Positions 1 to 11,519 of a stretch of DNA of 64,000 nt are shown in pieces. The notes under the pieces were generated by a model. The model was not told the DNA's origin and did not search any database. It worked only from the letters and a program-made list of their open reading frames with translations. Position numbers and translations under genes: made by a program. Origin of the DNA: Pteria penguin (taxonomy: Eukaryota > Mollusca > Bivalvia > Pterioida > Pteriidae); the NCBI GenBank assembly GCA_035048485.1, contig CM068589.1, positions 5,504,229-5,568,228 of the forward strand, in the 5' to 3' direction. Each line of letters opens with the position of its first letter. Within the stretch, counting starts at the first letter, position 1.

Positions 1-300
1 AAAGTTTAATAGTTCAATTTGAAGCAATGAATGTTGTTCACGTTGATGTCATAATTATTATTCTGAAATCTAGTTGATCCACATATTCATATTGAACACA
101 CTACATGGTTATGCATAATAGATATTTGCTCCGGCATACCAGTGTAGGGATAAAAGAATTCATTTTTGAATTTAAAAACTTCCTTTTAGTTTTCCTATCA
201 TTTACGGTAATATGGTATTAACTTATCTTATAAAACACTACGTGTATATAACGTGTAATTACGTACAATTTCAGAAGGATATCAACGCCTTTATAATACA
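1..300. other. AT-rich non-coding sequence
   Basis: No coding potential, RNA gene or recognisable repeat was found here. It is plain AT-rich sequence leading into the TG microsatellite. Confidence 0.5.
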
Positions 301-303
301 TAC

Positions 304-309
<6 letters not shown>

Positions 310-354
<45 letters not shown>
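310..354. repeat. (TG)n microsatellite at the left edge of the satellite
   Basis: About 22 TG dinucleotides follow a short TATA run. The satellite unit just downstream normally reads TTATATATGTAGTAAATTT. Here the TATATG before TAGTAAATTT has been replaced by the TG run, so the microsatellite probably grew from the unit's own sequence. Pure repeat; no coding role. Confidence 0.95.
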
Positions 355-356
<2 letters not shown>

Positions 357-357
<1 letters not shown>

Positions 358-3300
358 TAAATTTGAACCGTGCGACGGCTTCGCCTAGCCTACAAAGCAT
401 GCCGCATATAACATCACGCCACGGAGACAACCCTAAAAAAGGTTGTTCCAATGACGTACATATATTACGGCATGCCTAGCAGACACCGGAAGTGAACTTA
501 TAATTTGAAATTGGTTGCACGTGGCTCGGTTCCGAGGTGGGGATATCACATCCTCGACACCAGCGGACGTCCATGTAGGTGCATATGTTATATATGTAGT
601 AAATTTGAACCGTGCGGCGGCTTCGCCTAGCCTACAAAGCATGCCGCATATAACGTCACGCCACGGAGACAACCCTAAAAAAAGGTTGTTCCAATGACGT
701 ACATATATTACGGCATGCTTAGCAGACACCGGAAGTGAAGTTATGATTTGAAATTGGTTGCACGTGGCTCGGTTCCGAGGTGGGGATATCACATCCTCGA
801 CACCAGCGGACGTCCATGTAGGTGCATATGTTATATATGTAGTAAATTTGAACCGTGCGGCGGCTTCGCCTAGCCTACAAAGCAAGCCGCATATAACGTC
901 ACTCCACGGAGACAACCCTAAAAAAAGATTGTTCCAATGACGTACATATATTACGGCATGCTTAGCAGACACCGGAAGTGAAGTTATGATTTGAAATTGG
1001 TTGCACGTAGCTCGGTTCCGAGGTGGGGATATCACATCCTCGACACCAGCGGACGTCCATGTAGGTGCATATGTTATATATGTAGTAAATTTGAACCGTG
1101 CGGCGGCTTCGCCTAGCCTACAAAGCATGCCGCATATAACGTCTTGCCACGGAGACAACCCTAAAAAAGGTTGTTCTAATGACGTACATATATTACGGCA
1201 TGCTTAGCAGACACCGGAAGTGAAGTTATGATTTGAAATTGGTTGCACGTGGCTCGGTTCCGAGATGGGGATATCACATCCTCGACACCAGCGGACGTCC
1301 ATGTAGGTGCATATGTTATATATGTAGTAAATTTGAACCGTGCGGCGGTTTCGCCTAGCCTACAAAGCATGCCGCATATAACGTCACGCCACGGAGACAA
1401 CCCTAAAAAAAGGTTGTTCCAATGACGTACATATATTACGGCATGCTTAGCAGACACCGGAAGTGAAGTTATGATTTGAAATTGGTTGCACGTGACTCGG
1501 TTCTGAGGTGGGGATATCGCATCCTCGACACCAGCGGACGTCCATGTAGGTGCATATGTTATATATGTAGTAAATTTAAACCGCGCGGCGGCTTCGCCTA
1601 GCCTACAAAGCATGCCGCATATAACGTCACGCCACGGAGACAACCCTAAAAAAAGGTTGTTCCAATGACATACATATATTACGGCATGCTTAGCAGACAC
1701 CGGAAGTGAAGTTATGATTTGAAATTGGTTGCACGTGGCTCGGTTCCGAGGTGGGGATATCACATCCTCGACACCAGCGGACGTCCATGTAGGTGCATAT
1801 GTTATATATGTAGTAAATTTGAACCGTGCGGCGGCTTCGCCTAGCCTACAAAGCATGCCGCATATAACGTCACGCCACGGAGACAACCCTAAAAAAAGGT
1901 TGTTCCAATGACGTACATATATTACGGCATGCTTAGCAGACACCGGAAGTGAAGTTATGATTTGAAATTGGTTGCACGTGGCTCGGTTCCGAGGTGGGGA
2001 TATCACATCCTCGACACCAGCGGACGTCCATGTAGGTGCATATGTTATATATGTAGTAAATTTGAACCGTGCGGCGGCTTCGCCTAGCCTACAAAGCATG
2101 CCGCATATAACGTCATGCCACGGAGACAACCCTAAAAAAGGTTGTTCTAATGACGTACATATATTACGGCATGCTTAGCAGACACCGGAAGTGAAGTTAT
2201 GATTTGAAATTGGTTGCACGTGGCTCGGTTCCGAGGTGGGGATATCACATCCTCGACACCAGCGGACGTCCATGTAGGTGCATATGTTATATATGTAGTA
2301 AATTTGAACCGTGCGGCGGCTTCGCCTAGCCTACAAAGCATGCCGCATATAACGTCACGCCACGGAGACAACCCTAAAAAAAGGTTGTTCCAATGACATA
2401 CATATATTACGGCATGCTTAGCAGACACCGGAAGTGAAGTTATGATTTGAAATTGGTTGCACGTGGCTCGGTTCCGAGGTGGGGATATCACATCCTCGAC
2501 ACCAGCGGACGTCCATGTAGGTGCATATGTTATATATGTAGTAAATTTGAACCGTGCGGCGGCTTCGCCTAGCCTACAAAGCATGCCGCATATAACGTCA
2601 CGCCACGGAGACAACCCTAAAAAAAGGTTGTTCCAATGACGTACATATATTACGGCATGCTTAGCAGACACCGGAAATGAAGTTATGATTTGAAATTGGT
2701 TGCACGTGGCTCGGTTCCGAGGTGGGGATATCACATCCTCGACACCAGCGGACGTCCATGTAGGTGCATATGTTATATATGTAGTAAATTTGAACCGTGC
2801 GGCGGCTTCGCCTAGCCTACAAAGCATGCCGCATATAACGTCATGCCACGGAGACAACCCTAAAAAAGGTTGTTCTAATGACGTACATATATGACGGCAT
2901 GCTTAGCAGACACCGGAAGTGAAGTTATGATTTGAAATTGGTTGCACGTGGCTCGGTTCCGAGGTGGGGATATCACATCCTCGACACCAGCGGACGTCCA
3001 TGTAGGTGCATATGTTATATATGTAGTAAATTTGAACCGTGCGGCGGTTTCGCCTAGCCTACAAAGCATGCCGCATATAACGTCACGCCACGGAGACAAC
3101 CCTAAAAAAAGGTTGTTCCAATGACGTACATATATTACGGCATGCTTAGCAGACACCGGAAGTGAAGTTATGATTTGAAATTGGTTGCACGTGACTCGGT
3201 TCTGAGGTGGGGATATCACATCCTCGACACCAGCGGACGTCCATGTAGGTGCATATGTTATATATGTAGTAAATTCAAACCGCGCGGCGGCTTCGCCTAG

Positions 3301-4018
3301 CCTACAAAGCATGCCGCATATAACGTCACGCCACGGAGACAACCCTAAAAAAAGGTTGTTCCAATGACATACATATATTACGGCAGGCTTAGCAGACACC
3401 GGAAGTGAAGTTATGATTTGAAATTGGTTGCACGTGGCTCGGTTCCGAGGTGGGGATATCACATCCTCGACACCAGCGGACGTCCATGTAGGTGCATATG
3501 TTATATATGTAGTAAATTTGAACCGTGCGGCGGCTTCGCCTAGCCTACAAAGCATGCCGCATATAACGTCACGCCACGGAGACAACCCTAAAAATGGTTG
3601 TTCCAATGACATACATATATTACGGCATGCTTAGGAGACACCGGAAGTGAAGTTATGATTTGAAATTGGTTGCATGTGGCTCCGTTCCGAGGTGGGGATA
3701 TCACATCCTCGACACCAGCGGACGTCCATGTAGGTGCATATGTTATATATGTAGTAAATTTGAACCGTGCGGCAGCTTCGCCTAGCCTACAAAGCATGCC
3801 GCATATAACGTCACGCCACGGAGACAACCCTAAAAAAAGGTTGTTCCAATGACGTACATATATTACGGCATGCTTAGCAGACACCGGAAGTGAAGTTATG
3901 ATTTGAAATTGGTTGCACGTGGCTCGGTTCCGAGGTGGGGATATCACATCCTCGACACCAGCGGACGTCCATGTAGGTGCATATGTTATATATGTAGTAA
4001 ATTTAAACCGTGCGGCGG

Positions 4019-4019
<1 letters not shown>
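357..4019. repeat. 243-bp satellite, about 15 units with higher-order structure
   Basis: About fifteen head-to-tail copies of a 242/243-bp unit, very similar to each other. Unit starts, taken at the GTTGCACGTG landmark, fall near 515, 758, 1001, 1243, 1486, 1729, 1972, 2214, 2457, 2700, 2942, 3185, 3428, 3670 and 3913. Diagnostic variants recur every 1,699 bp (7 units). Each unit carries an imperfect inverted repeat (GCATGCCG...CGGCATGC) enclosing CAACC...GGTTG. Because 243 is a multiple of 3, open frames run through it on both strands; these follow from repeat length, not selection. No known family was recognised. Confidence 0.95.

Positions 4020-4101
<82 letters not shown>
4020..4101. repeat. 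(TA)n microsatellite at the right edge of the satellite
   Basis: About 40 TA dinucleotides interrupt the last satellite unit just after its GTGCGGCGGA motif. Both ends of the satellite array are therefore truncated inside a unit by a dinucleotide run. Confidence 0.95.
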
Positions 4102-4103
<2 letters not shown>

Positions 4104-4524
4104 GTACACGATTAAGTAAAAGTCGTATAAAATATCTAATACAGGTATGCATTCAATAAAGATAGCTTTGCTTCTGCATTGATTAAAGATCTTTTCGTTT
4201 AATGATCAATTAACAGACTGCGAGCTGAAATATCTGAGTTTTAACCACAGATGTCGCGACCCTGTCTGTTAATTCTAAAAATCTGTACATTTATAACCCC
4301 ACCTACAATGGATATAAAGACAAAGATTAACAGAATTCTTGCACCTTTGTTAAAATATCAGTATGATCAGTATGTATGCTGTTTGTTTTTTTGTTTTTTT
4401 GGGGGTTGATTTTAATTTGGGGGGGGGGGGGGTGTCTTTCAAATTGTGTATTTGCAAAGTGCATAGAAATTCCTATAATATGATGCATTTAAAACTCATA
4501 AATGTTAAAGCATAAATGATTAAC

Positions 4525-5175
4525 GAAGATTTTCCAATTTTCAGCGATTTTCATTTTCGGTATCACTTTAATGGAAAATATGTTTTATCATTCCATTACC
4601 ATTAAAACAAATATTTGGATCTACACTAAGCCGGATAGGCGAAATGGTATAAAATAAAGGGGAAATCCATTAATTTTGCAAAAATAGCAAATTTAACTCC
4701 CCAAAATCACATTGTCCCTGCATGATGTGGTACTGAAACCTCTTTTATTGGAAAGATTTTTTTTTCAGGAATTTTTTGAGTTGTTTACATTTTATTCCAA
4801 TTTCCAGCGATTTTCAGCGATTTTCATAATCGGCAGCACTTTAATGGAAAATATTTTTAAATATCCCTTTTTCGATAATTCCTGATTGGGTAAATGGCAT
4901 ATCATTAAATGAATTAGACATTGTTTTATCGTTCCACAGCCATTAAAACAAATATTTGGACCTACACTAAGAAATATAACATAAGAAACATAAGAAAAAA
5001 AATCTATTATTTTTGCAAAAATAGCACATTTAACCCCAAAAATACATGTTTGATACAAGATATGGTACTGAAACCTTTTTTATTTGATAGATCATATCAA
5101 GATCTATCAGATTACATGTTTTTGTCATGAGTTTATAAAGTTGTTTACATTTTATTGAAAAATTCCAATTTTCAG
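4525..5175. repeat. Diverged tandem duplication, about 270 bp
   Basis: Two diverged copies (about 4,525-4,795 and 4,795-5,165) share, in order: TTTTCAGCGATTTTCA, CACTTTAATGGAAAATAT, CCATTAAAACAAATATTTGG, TTTTGCAAAAATAGCA and GTTGTTTACATTTTATT. A third copy starts at about 5,165 and breaks off. Nothing suggests coding. The rest of 4,110-4,525 is AT-rich with a 13-bp G run near 4,425 and is otherwise featureless. Confidence 0.75.
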
Positions 5176-5182
5176 CGAGTTT

Positions 5183-5423
5183 TTATAAAAATCTTATGTT
5201 TTTGCCCCAAAACTCGGTAAAGCCCCAACGGCCAGAGTGCAAACATCGCTTAAAATGTGTCTTAGAGAATGTACGTTCACATGAGGTATGTCTACAATAT
5301 TCCCCCTGACTGAGGAACAAAAGTGTTTCTGGATCATGGACTATATTACATCCTCTATTATTCGATATGAAGATTGCTTCCCATGTATATGAGTTCAGTG
5401 TTGCCAATTTGATACAGCTTTCC
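5183..5423 (-). CDS. Possible terminal exon, unrecognised
   Basis: On the minus strand a possible acceptor (GATGATCTCAG) is followed by about 79 open codons to a TAA at 5,183. The peptide starts near ESCIKLATLNSYTWEAIF and has five cysteines. It lies downstream of the strong exon at 5,695-6,054, but the phases do not join: that exon ends in phase 1 and this frame needs phase 2. It may belong to another transcript, need an unseen exon, or be part of a repeat. I see no domain. Low confidence. Confidence 0.28.
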
Positions 5424-5544
5424 CTGAGATCATCAAAGTTTTTGTTTTAGTAAATTGGAGATTTTTTTACTCAGCTTATCTAGCTGATTGTTTTGTTCAC
5501 TTTTCGGTCATTTTGGTTTCAACACTGCTATTCAAATATTTATA

Positions 5545-5630
5545 TAATTTGAGAATTCCAATCATTCGGCCACGAGCATCACTCAAGAGACATGAGTTGT
5601 CGAAATGTGCATATGATGTACAAAATTGAA
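5545..5630. repeat. Dispersed repeat tail, copy 1
   Basis: The motif CATCACTCAAGAGACATGAG followed by TTGTCGAAATGTGCAT recurs at about 51,515-51,575 and 62,985-63,045, and more weakly and inverted near 25,135. All copies pair a CATTCGG/TTTCGGTC-like lead with AGAGACAT..GTTGTCGAAAT. It looks like the end of a common dispersed retroelement; the family is not assigned. Confidence 0.55.
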
Positions 5631-5694
5631 AGGTATATATGTTCTATATTTAAAAAGACAACAATACAATACTAATACCACTATAGCACTTTAC

Positions 5695-6054
5695 CTAATT
5701 TGTTGATATTCACAACATTGCTTCCGATGCTGTTGATCCATGGAAGACTAGGGTCTTCACATCTCATAAGCACTGTTTTGTCATTGTGTATCAAGCTAGA
5801 GTTCACACGTATGTTAACTTGCCAAAACGTATCTCTATCAATACAGTTTATAATTTCATATGTGTTTGATCTCCTGCCTTGATCACAGTTATCATCCACA
5901 TAAAGGTAATAAGTATGCATCTCCGAGTTCCGCTCTGAAAGTAGTCCCCACCACATTCCGCTAGGTCTATCATTAGTAGAGCAGGTATATTCCAGAGGAT
6001 TATATATATTAAAACGTTCTAACTTCCAATCAGTATCTACAATGATATAAGAAT
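5695..6054 (-). CDS. Internal exon of a secreted-type protein (phase 1-1)
   Basis: The minus strand has an acceptor (TTTTGTCTTATTTTAG) ending at 6,055, 360 nt of open frame, and a donor (TTAG/GTAAAG) at 5,694. The exon starts and ends in phase 1, the pattern of shuffled extracellular modules. The 119 complete codons contain four cysteines (for example EYTCSTND, DDNCDQG, IINCIDRD, LMRCEDPS), several tryptophans including a WW pair, and an NSS glycosylation motif. This suggests a disulphide-bonded extracellular domain; calling it Ig-like is inference. Its phase fits directly after the exon at 27,787-28,000, so it may be exon 4 of the gene starting at 51,700. No family recognised. Confidence 0.72.
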
Positions 6055-6539
6055 CTAAAATAAGACAAAATTAGCATGAGTTCATCGGAGGTATGTAAAA
6101 ATATCATACGCGTATATATAAATTCAAACAGTGATAGTTTCTTCAAAGTTTTAAATATTGTATTCTATTACACTTATTAGATGGGTGCAGTCCTAAAATA
6201 ACATACACGTTAACGCGAAAAGCGGTCACGAGGACTGCTTTAGCACAGATGCCGGCCGAACGCGCGTGCGCTTTATCCTCCGTGCGCTCGGTTCAGTCAA
6301 GCGTTCACATGGCTACATTTCTAATAATCTATGCAGTGGTACGGATGGAAAAATAAAATGGATCTAATTAAATTACTGCAAATATCGCCATATATACGTG
6401 TATCAAATGTAATGTTAAAATGACGCCCTGTATTAAGGGTTTCACATGTCATATAATAAAGGAAATTACTACATAGACATGCAGTAAGGTATTTATGAAA
6501 AACTTCGTCGGTTTTTACCATAAAGAAACTAGCATGATT

Positions 6540-6885
6540 ACTTTCTAATTTTAGTTTATTTATTTATTTATTATTAATCTATTTATGTGTTTATTTCTTA
6601 TTTGTGTATTTATTATTATTATCATTTTCATCATTATCATCATCATCATCATTATTATTATTATTATTATAATTTAGCTATTTTTGATATGTAAAAGGAA
6701 AAAAGAGGAGTTACTGACTCGGTTGTGTGGCTAAAGTCACCATGGAGCTATACAATACATGAATATAAGTAATTAAATATCATAATTATCATCATTATTA
6801 TTATTTTCATTAATGTTAATATTATTATCATTATTATTATTGTTATTATTATTATTGTTATTTTTATTATTATAATTGTTTTATC
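6540..6885. repeat. (ATT)n/(ATC)n microsatellites
   Basis: Two runs of TTA/TCA trinucleotides, about 6,555-6,672 and 6,785-6,880, flank the PLE-A fragment. Similar trinucleotide sequence appears at 25,590-25,670 in the related segment. No coding role. Confidence 0.85.
6699..6770 (-). mobile_element. PLE-A 3' end fragment, 5'-truncated
   Basis: About 70 bp matching the extreme 3' end of the long PLE at 13,690-16,795. On the + strand it reads GAAAAAAGAGGAGTTACTG and continues to GAGCTATACAATACATGAAT. The element's sense is minus, so the retained part is its 3' terminus, as expected of 5' truncation during target-primed insertion. Confidence 0.75.
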
Positions 6886-7389
6886 CAAAAACAAGAATAA
6901 ATTTCATTATATACAATGTTCGGAATATATGTTCAATATATTCTAAACATTTTACTTAATTACTTAGTATGTTTTTAAATTTAAATATAGAATGTATATA
7001 TCGATTCTCCTTCAAATCTTTCAATATTGACATGTTGATATACTTTTTAAGTTGTAAGCAAGCGAAAGTCGTATTTAAGTTCACGTGGAAATCCGCGCGT
7101 GCTCAGCTTTCCTGAGCGCAAGAGGAAAGCAAACTTCACGTTAACGCGACGTTAACATAAAGTTATGTTAGGATTGTACTTCACTATATCGACCAAAGAA
7201 CTTCCTCAATGACAATTTCAAACGTTGCTTAATGTATCCTTACGAGAGAAGTTTCGTGGCAAGACGTCTTGCACTCAAAACGAAATTGTGGTTTATCTAA
7301 AATGCATTGAAATAACATATAAAGAGTGACATGACGACGCAATATTCAGGTATGCTCCTACTCAGAAAGGGAAGTTGGTAATACTGAAA

Positions 7390-8400
7390 TTGAAGTCGTC
7401 ACGTTTGTCATAAAGAACCACCATCACTAATTGATGTGAGTATATCTAGGTATGATGTAAAAGATGCGCTTTAAATTGTATCTTTTATCTCAAGTTCCTC
7501 TGGATATATTGTGTTCAGTTGATCTTTAAACTCGGGATTCTTAATCGACAAAATGTCGCCGATGTATCTTTATGTAAGATTGAACCGAGAAGTTCATTGC
7601 TTATTGCCTTTGGAGAGCAGAGACTGTATATTATAAATTCTTCTTCGTATGCGTCAAAGATGTCGGACTGAAGTATCAGTCAATCTGTACCCAATGAAAT
7701 GCCAACAATCAGCTGGAACACTTTCTCCACAAAAATCACAAAAATTTTATCCAAAAAAAATTCTAGCATTTCGACAGTCTCTGTTTTTGTATTCTTGCTG
7801 CTGGAATCAGCTTCTTCCTTTACAAAATCTCTTTCGTTGTAGCCTAAAACTAGATACTAACAACTGCGAGTTGGGGGGGGGGGGGGTCTGGGTTTTTGTT
7901 TTTTGTTTTTGTTTTTGTTTTTTGTTAAAGAAAGGTTTTGAATAATTGATGTTACTCTGTTTTTGATGACGGATGGTATTATGCGCATGTCCTTGGTGAT
8001 TTGTGTTGTACAGCTAGTCAGATATTTTTTGTTTTTTTTTTTTTGTTTTCTCTTTTATAAAGAGTTAAGATGTCAACAATGTTGATGCTAATAACATTAC
8101 TAAAATATGTGATTTAATGTGCTCTAGCTGTTTCTCCGAATTCCTTAGGATGCATGTCTGATTGATTCCACTTCTTGAGTAAGCAGTGGAGCAGTATCTC
8201 TGAAGATTATCTTTGATTTCTGTTAGAATTTTCGTCTACAGTATGGAAAGAGGCTTGGTGGAACACTTGAAAGATCCAGCTATAAATGGATATTTATATG
8301 GAGTTCATGCATTTTTGGAATCCAAGAAAGATATGGTAGTATGGTAGAGATCAGGTTTATTTTGGTAATGCTAAATTAATTGAGAACTGACTTTTGATTA
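7390..8400 (-). pseudogene. Decayed Penelope-like reverse transcriptase fragment
   Basis: Read from 8,400 down, the minus strand gives broken RT pieces: a SWIPKMH block, then PYKYPFIAGSFKCSTKPLS, TAYSRSGINQTCILRNSE, VEKVFQLIVGISLGTD (the GIPxG motif region) and finally SASFTSYLDIL-like text. These blocks occur in this order in the PLE-type RTs found elsewhere in the window. There are several frameshifts, and G- and T-rich homopolymers (7,865-7,925; 8,030-8,045) interrupt it. It is non-functional. Confidence 0.7.
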
Positions 8401-9040
8401 TCCAATACCTCTGAAGGAGACACATTTGTGGCTTTGTTGGATTACCACGCGCTGAATGAGGACCAAGCTCTTGTATTAGACAGTTGATACAGATATTAGA
8501 ATATATAAATGTTATAATTTCGTTTTATATTACATTAAAAGAAAAATCTAACGTTATAATTTCGTCGGGGTCACGTTAAATCCTTTTAATGAACAAATTC
8601 CATTAATACAACACTGTATGCAAATGGTACATGCATATAAAACATAAAAAGGAGAGGAAAGGTAAAGTTGGAAATAAGATTAAATGACAAGTTGAAAGTA
8701 CATAGAGTGAACTTAGGTGCTACTTAATCAAATAGAATGACAAATAATCCCAATGTACATGAAGAAACATATCATTAGAATATATACACACATTCACAGA
8801 ATATCTAAAAACAATTACAAAGTCAATAACACTTCATTATTTGTATCAATTAGTAAGTAAACTCCAATAATAAAATAGAAGTGATTACTCAGCGTGCTTG
8901 TTACCCAAAATCGAAATGTGTAGGAATCGATTACACTATAAGCACATGTACAAGGTAAAAAAGGAAGAAGAAGGAGAGGATAGGAAAGAAATGAATAATA
9001 ATTTAGTATATTTGATACCTCACACACTACACTTTCCATA
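8400..9040. other. AT-rich sequence without identifiable genes
   Basis: No exon, RNA gene or recognisable element was found. It is moderately AT-rich and contains only short open frames without protein-like composition. Confidence 0.45.
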
Positions 9041-9043
9041 AAT

Positions 9044-9235
9044 CTAAATCTTTCGAATCCAATATGTACACCGCCATACCACCTCGTTACAACCGTTGCT
9101 GCGTTTGTAATTATCGGCTATGTATCTTAATAATAGACGACCCAGGCCGTGTTCCTCATCGTCATGGTATCCTGAATGATATCGACCGGCTTCATCTGTG
9201 AAACTATACACCAGTATACGATGGTTCGAACTCAC
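9044..9235 (-). CDS. Unrecognised open frame in LINE surroundings
   Basis: A 63-codon frame with a fairly polar, protein-like composition (for example SFTDEAGRYHSGYHDDEEHG) lies 140 bp downstream, in minus-strand sense, of the LINE ORF1 remnant. It could be a displaced piece of the same element or an unrelated remnant. I do not recognise it. Confidence 0.3.
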   Translation of the reverse strand: MSSNHRILVYSFTDEAGRYHSGYHDDEEHGLGRLLLRYIADNYKRSNGCNEVVWRCTYWIRKI

Positions 9236-9372
9236 AGAGTCAGTATTTAGGAACGCTTTTTATATAGGTCTTGCACCTCCTTCATCGATGTTACGTTAGC
9301 TCCGGAGGCGAAAAAAACAACTTCCTTCTCGGTTCACTGGATCTGAAGCCACAATTTCCACTTCTTCAGGAC

Positions 9373-10140
9373 TTATCTGTAGTATATCGGCATTCGTGAG
9401 TTAAGGGACTTCCTCCACATAGCTTTCTCCGTTCGGCTTAATGATTTTATTTTTGATTGCTTTTGTGTTTTTATTTTGTGTCTTAAAATTGTCAGATATA
9501 TCGTGCAATCGTTTTCGATTTTCGACAACAGCTGTCGGTACTTGCGCAGTGATCTAGAATGGGATTTTTTCATTTGCATGTTTTTTCGTTTTCTGTGCTT
9601 GTAGGAACTCATGCTTCAGTTTCCTGTCTACTAATTTCCCCGCGATGGTTATAGGTCTTCCGTTTGCATAGGGGGTGAGCCCATTCCTATGTATTCGTAT
9701 GAATTTTACATTGTCCACGCCAAAATACTCTTTGCTGCCCCCCGGCACTGCTTGTAATAGATGCTCGCCAGGTGTTTGAATGAAATTGTGTATCAATATA
9801 TTGTCCCTCACGGAACGACCTTTGAAATCAATTATTTCTGCATTCATTTCTTCAATCTTTCTATCCATCCTTATAGCTACATTTTTTACGTAATTCAACA
9901 TCTATTTTTAGTTGTATGTTTTCTTGTTTAGTTTCATCAATTTCATCAACACTATATGCTGCTTGTTCAGCCACCACTTTAAGTCTATGTTCAATTCCAT
10001 CCTCATTATATACATCTGCCTTCATTACATCTACATTTTTTGCCATGTTATCGTATCGTACAAGACGTTTGCTTACACTATTTAAAGTTACCGGAATGTC
10101 CGGTAAGGCTTGCAAAGTATCCACTGTCGGTAATGCCTTT
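9373..10140 (-). pseudogene. L1-like LINE ORF1 remnant (minus strand)
   Basis: Three overlapping minus-strand frames join by frameshift into an ORF1p-like protein: an N-terminal coiled-coil stretch (about 9,900-10,124, with VVAEQAAYSVDEIDETKQEN), the conserved core RGRSVRDNILIHNF, then VKFIRIHRNG and GRPITIAGKLVDRKLKHEFL (about 9,560-9,900), and a basic tail. This order of coiled coil, R-G-R/RDN core and basic C-terminal domain matches LINE ORF1 RNA-binding proteins. Several frameshifts make it non-functional. A second ORF1 remnant starts about 430 bp away in the opposite direction. Confidence 0.7.
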
Positions 10141-10144
10141 ATTG

Positions 10145-10560
10145 AGTACTCCTCACTGAGTTTTCTTTGTTGTCTTTTTTTTTTTTTTTGTTTTTGTTAC
10201 AAAGGTGGCCATTTTCATCAAAAGAAAGCACAAGCATTATCAAAGATAATAATCCAAACAACTTTATCGATTCTCCGTATTATATTCACAGTATTGCAAG
10301 TACGCTATCAATTTTTATGGATTCGATGCGAGAGCGGAAAAATTATACGTCCATGTTGGTCAGTGGTCACATGACCCAGATCACGTGATCATTCTACTGG
10401 ATATGGACGTGTAATTTTCTGCTCCTCCGGTTTGTACAAGTTTGTCCGTTATATTGCATTTAGAGTTATCAGTGTTGGAACATACCGTGTTTACAATGTG
10501 TGGATAGCATGGTTGAAGGTGAAAATTGAATCTTTGAAAGATTGAGAAAATAAGAAAGGG
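10145..10560. other. Divergent spacer between two LINE remnants
   Basis: This 420-bp stretch contains a poly-T run (about 10,174-10,197) and AT-rich sequence. It separates the minus-strand LINE ORF1 from the plus-strand one and may hold both decayed 5' ends. No promoter motif can be assigned with confidence. Confidence 0.4.
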
Positions 10561-10564
10561 AAAC

Positions 10565-11440
10565 AAAAAATGTGAGATGATATCAAATAAAGCACCGACG
10601 CAAGGTCACACTGTGTCGCCTATTGAAAAAAATGTGAAAAAAAACCACTGGTACATATTGTGTGTACTAGTCATACATTAGCGGACATACAAACTACACT
10701 TAAAGCGATTAATCACCGATCCGATCGCTATGAGCCAGTTTTAAAATCAACACAGGAAATAAAAAAGCAGTTATTCATGAACCGGATGGAATAGATCAGT
10801 GATTAAAATATTCTTCGTGACAGTCAGAATATAACACAACAATTGTTCAAATCTGCAGTCATAAGAATGGATAAAAGAAAGCTAGAAATGGAAAGTGGGA
10901 TTGTGGACTTAAGGGGCAGGTCCATGAAGGATAATATACTAAACTTCAAGTCGATCTTTTAAGAATACACTGGAACGGCATTCTGCAATCTCAAACTAGA
11001 AAAACCCATTACTATCACTGGGAAACTGTCAAATGTAAATATAAAGGAAAACAAATCTTCAAGCACAGAAGTCAAAGAAGAGTGCAGAGATACCCTCCCT
11101 TTTTGCATTACTCCTAAGGAGTTCACATTGCGCTGAAAACAACAAAATAAAAATGTTAAAATAGTCAAAACCAAACTTGTAACTCCAAATGGAAAACCGA
11201 TTGTAAAAAAATGAAACGAGTCTGACCAATGACATTTTACTGTTCACAAGGCAAGACTTAGAGGACATCGAGAGCATTGGGACCGTTAGGACTCCATATG
11301 TGGATCGACAGGGAAGTCTGTTCTTCGGAACTGGAGGAGGGATGAGTTCGGATGTGAAGTGAGTATACAAAACGGCATGTTTACACCTTGACGGCATGTT
11401 TACACCTTGACGCAGTGTGTGCCGACCATATAATATTAGC
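10565..11440 (+). pseudogene. L1-like LINE ORF1 remnant (plus strand)
   Basis: Broken plus-strand frames contain VIRMDKRKLEMESGIVDLRG, then RSMKDNIL, KPITITGKLSN and LVTPNGKPIV. These parallel the minus-strand ORF1 at 9,373-10,140 (RMDRKIEEMN..., GRPITIAGKL). The frame continues to a terminal block ending LEDIESIGTV and YVDRQGSLFFGTGGG. Multiple stops and frameshifts show it is dead. It precedes ORF2 endonuclease remnants at 12,490 in the same direction. Confidence 0.68.
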
Positions 11441-11519
11441 GTATAGAGTCAAAGATCAGATGGAACAATATGTGAAGCTGTCATAGCTATCAAATGGAAA
11501 TGTGAAGGAAAAATTTTTC

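Larger units (their letters stand above)
6184..7175. mobile_element. Candidate TIR element, about 1 kb
   Basis: The left end (TGCAGTCCTAAAATAACATA, then CGTTAACGCG) and the reverse complement of the right end (TACAATCCTAACATAACTTT, then GTTAACG) match as imperfect terminal inverted repeats. Inside are ATT/ATC microsatellites, an inserted PLE-A 3' fragment and GC-richer subterminal blocks. A related right half lies at 25,560-26,510, ending in TTAATGACTGCACC. No target-site duplication could be fixed and no transposase is visible, so this would be a non-autonomous element. Confidence 0.5.

Noticed and set aside
433..3947. Long open frames (up to 317 codons) on both strands of the 243-bp satellite
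   Set aside because: The unit length is a multiple of 3, so frames stay open from unit to unit. Both strands are open and there is no start, stop or splice context typical of a gene.
357..4019. CRISPR array
   Set aside because: Units are contiguous and nearly identical, with no variable spacers. The sequence is eukaryotic.
357..4019. Hammerhead ribozyme in the satellite, as known from some animal satellites and PLEs
   Set aside because: I looked for the CTGATGA ... GAAA core on both strands of the unit and did not find a credible match.
9916..10374. 152-codon plus-strand frame
   Set aside because: It is antisense to the LINE ORF1 coiled-coil region and runs into a poly-T tract.
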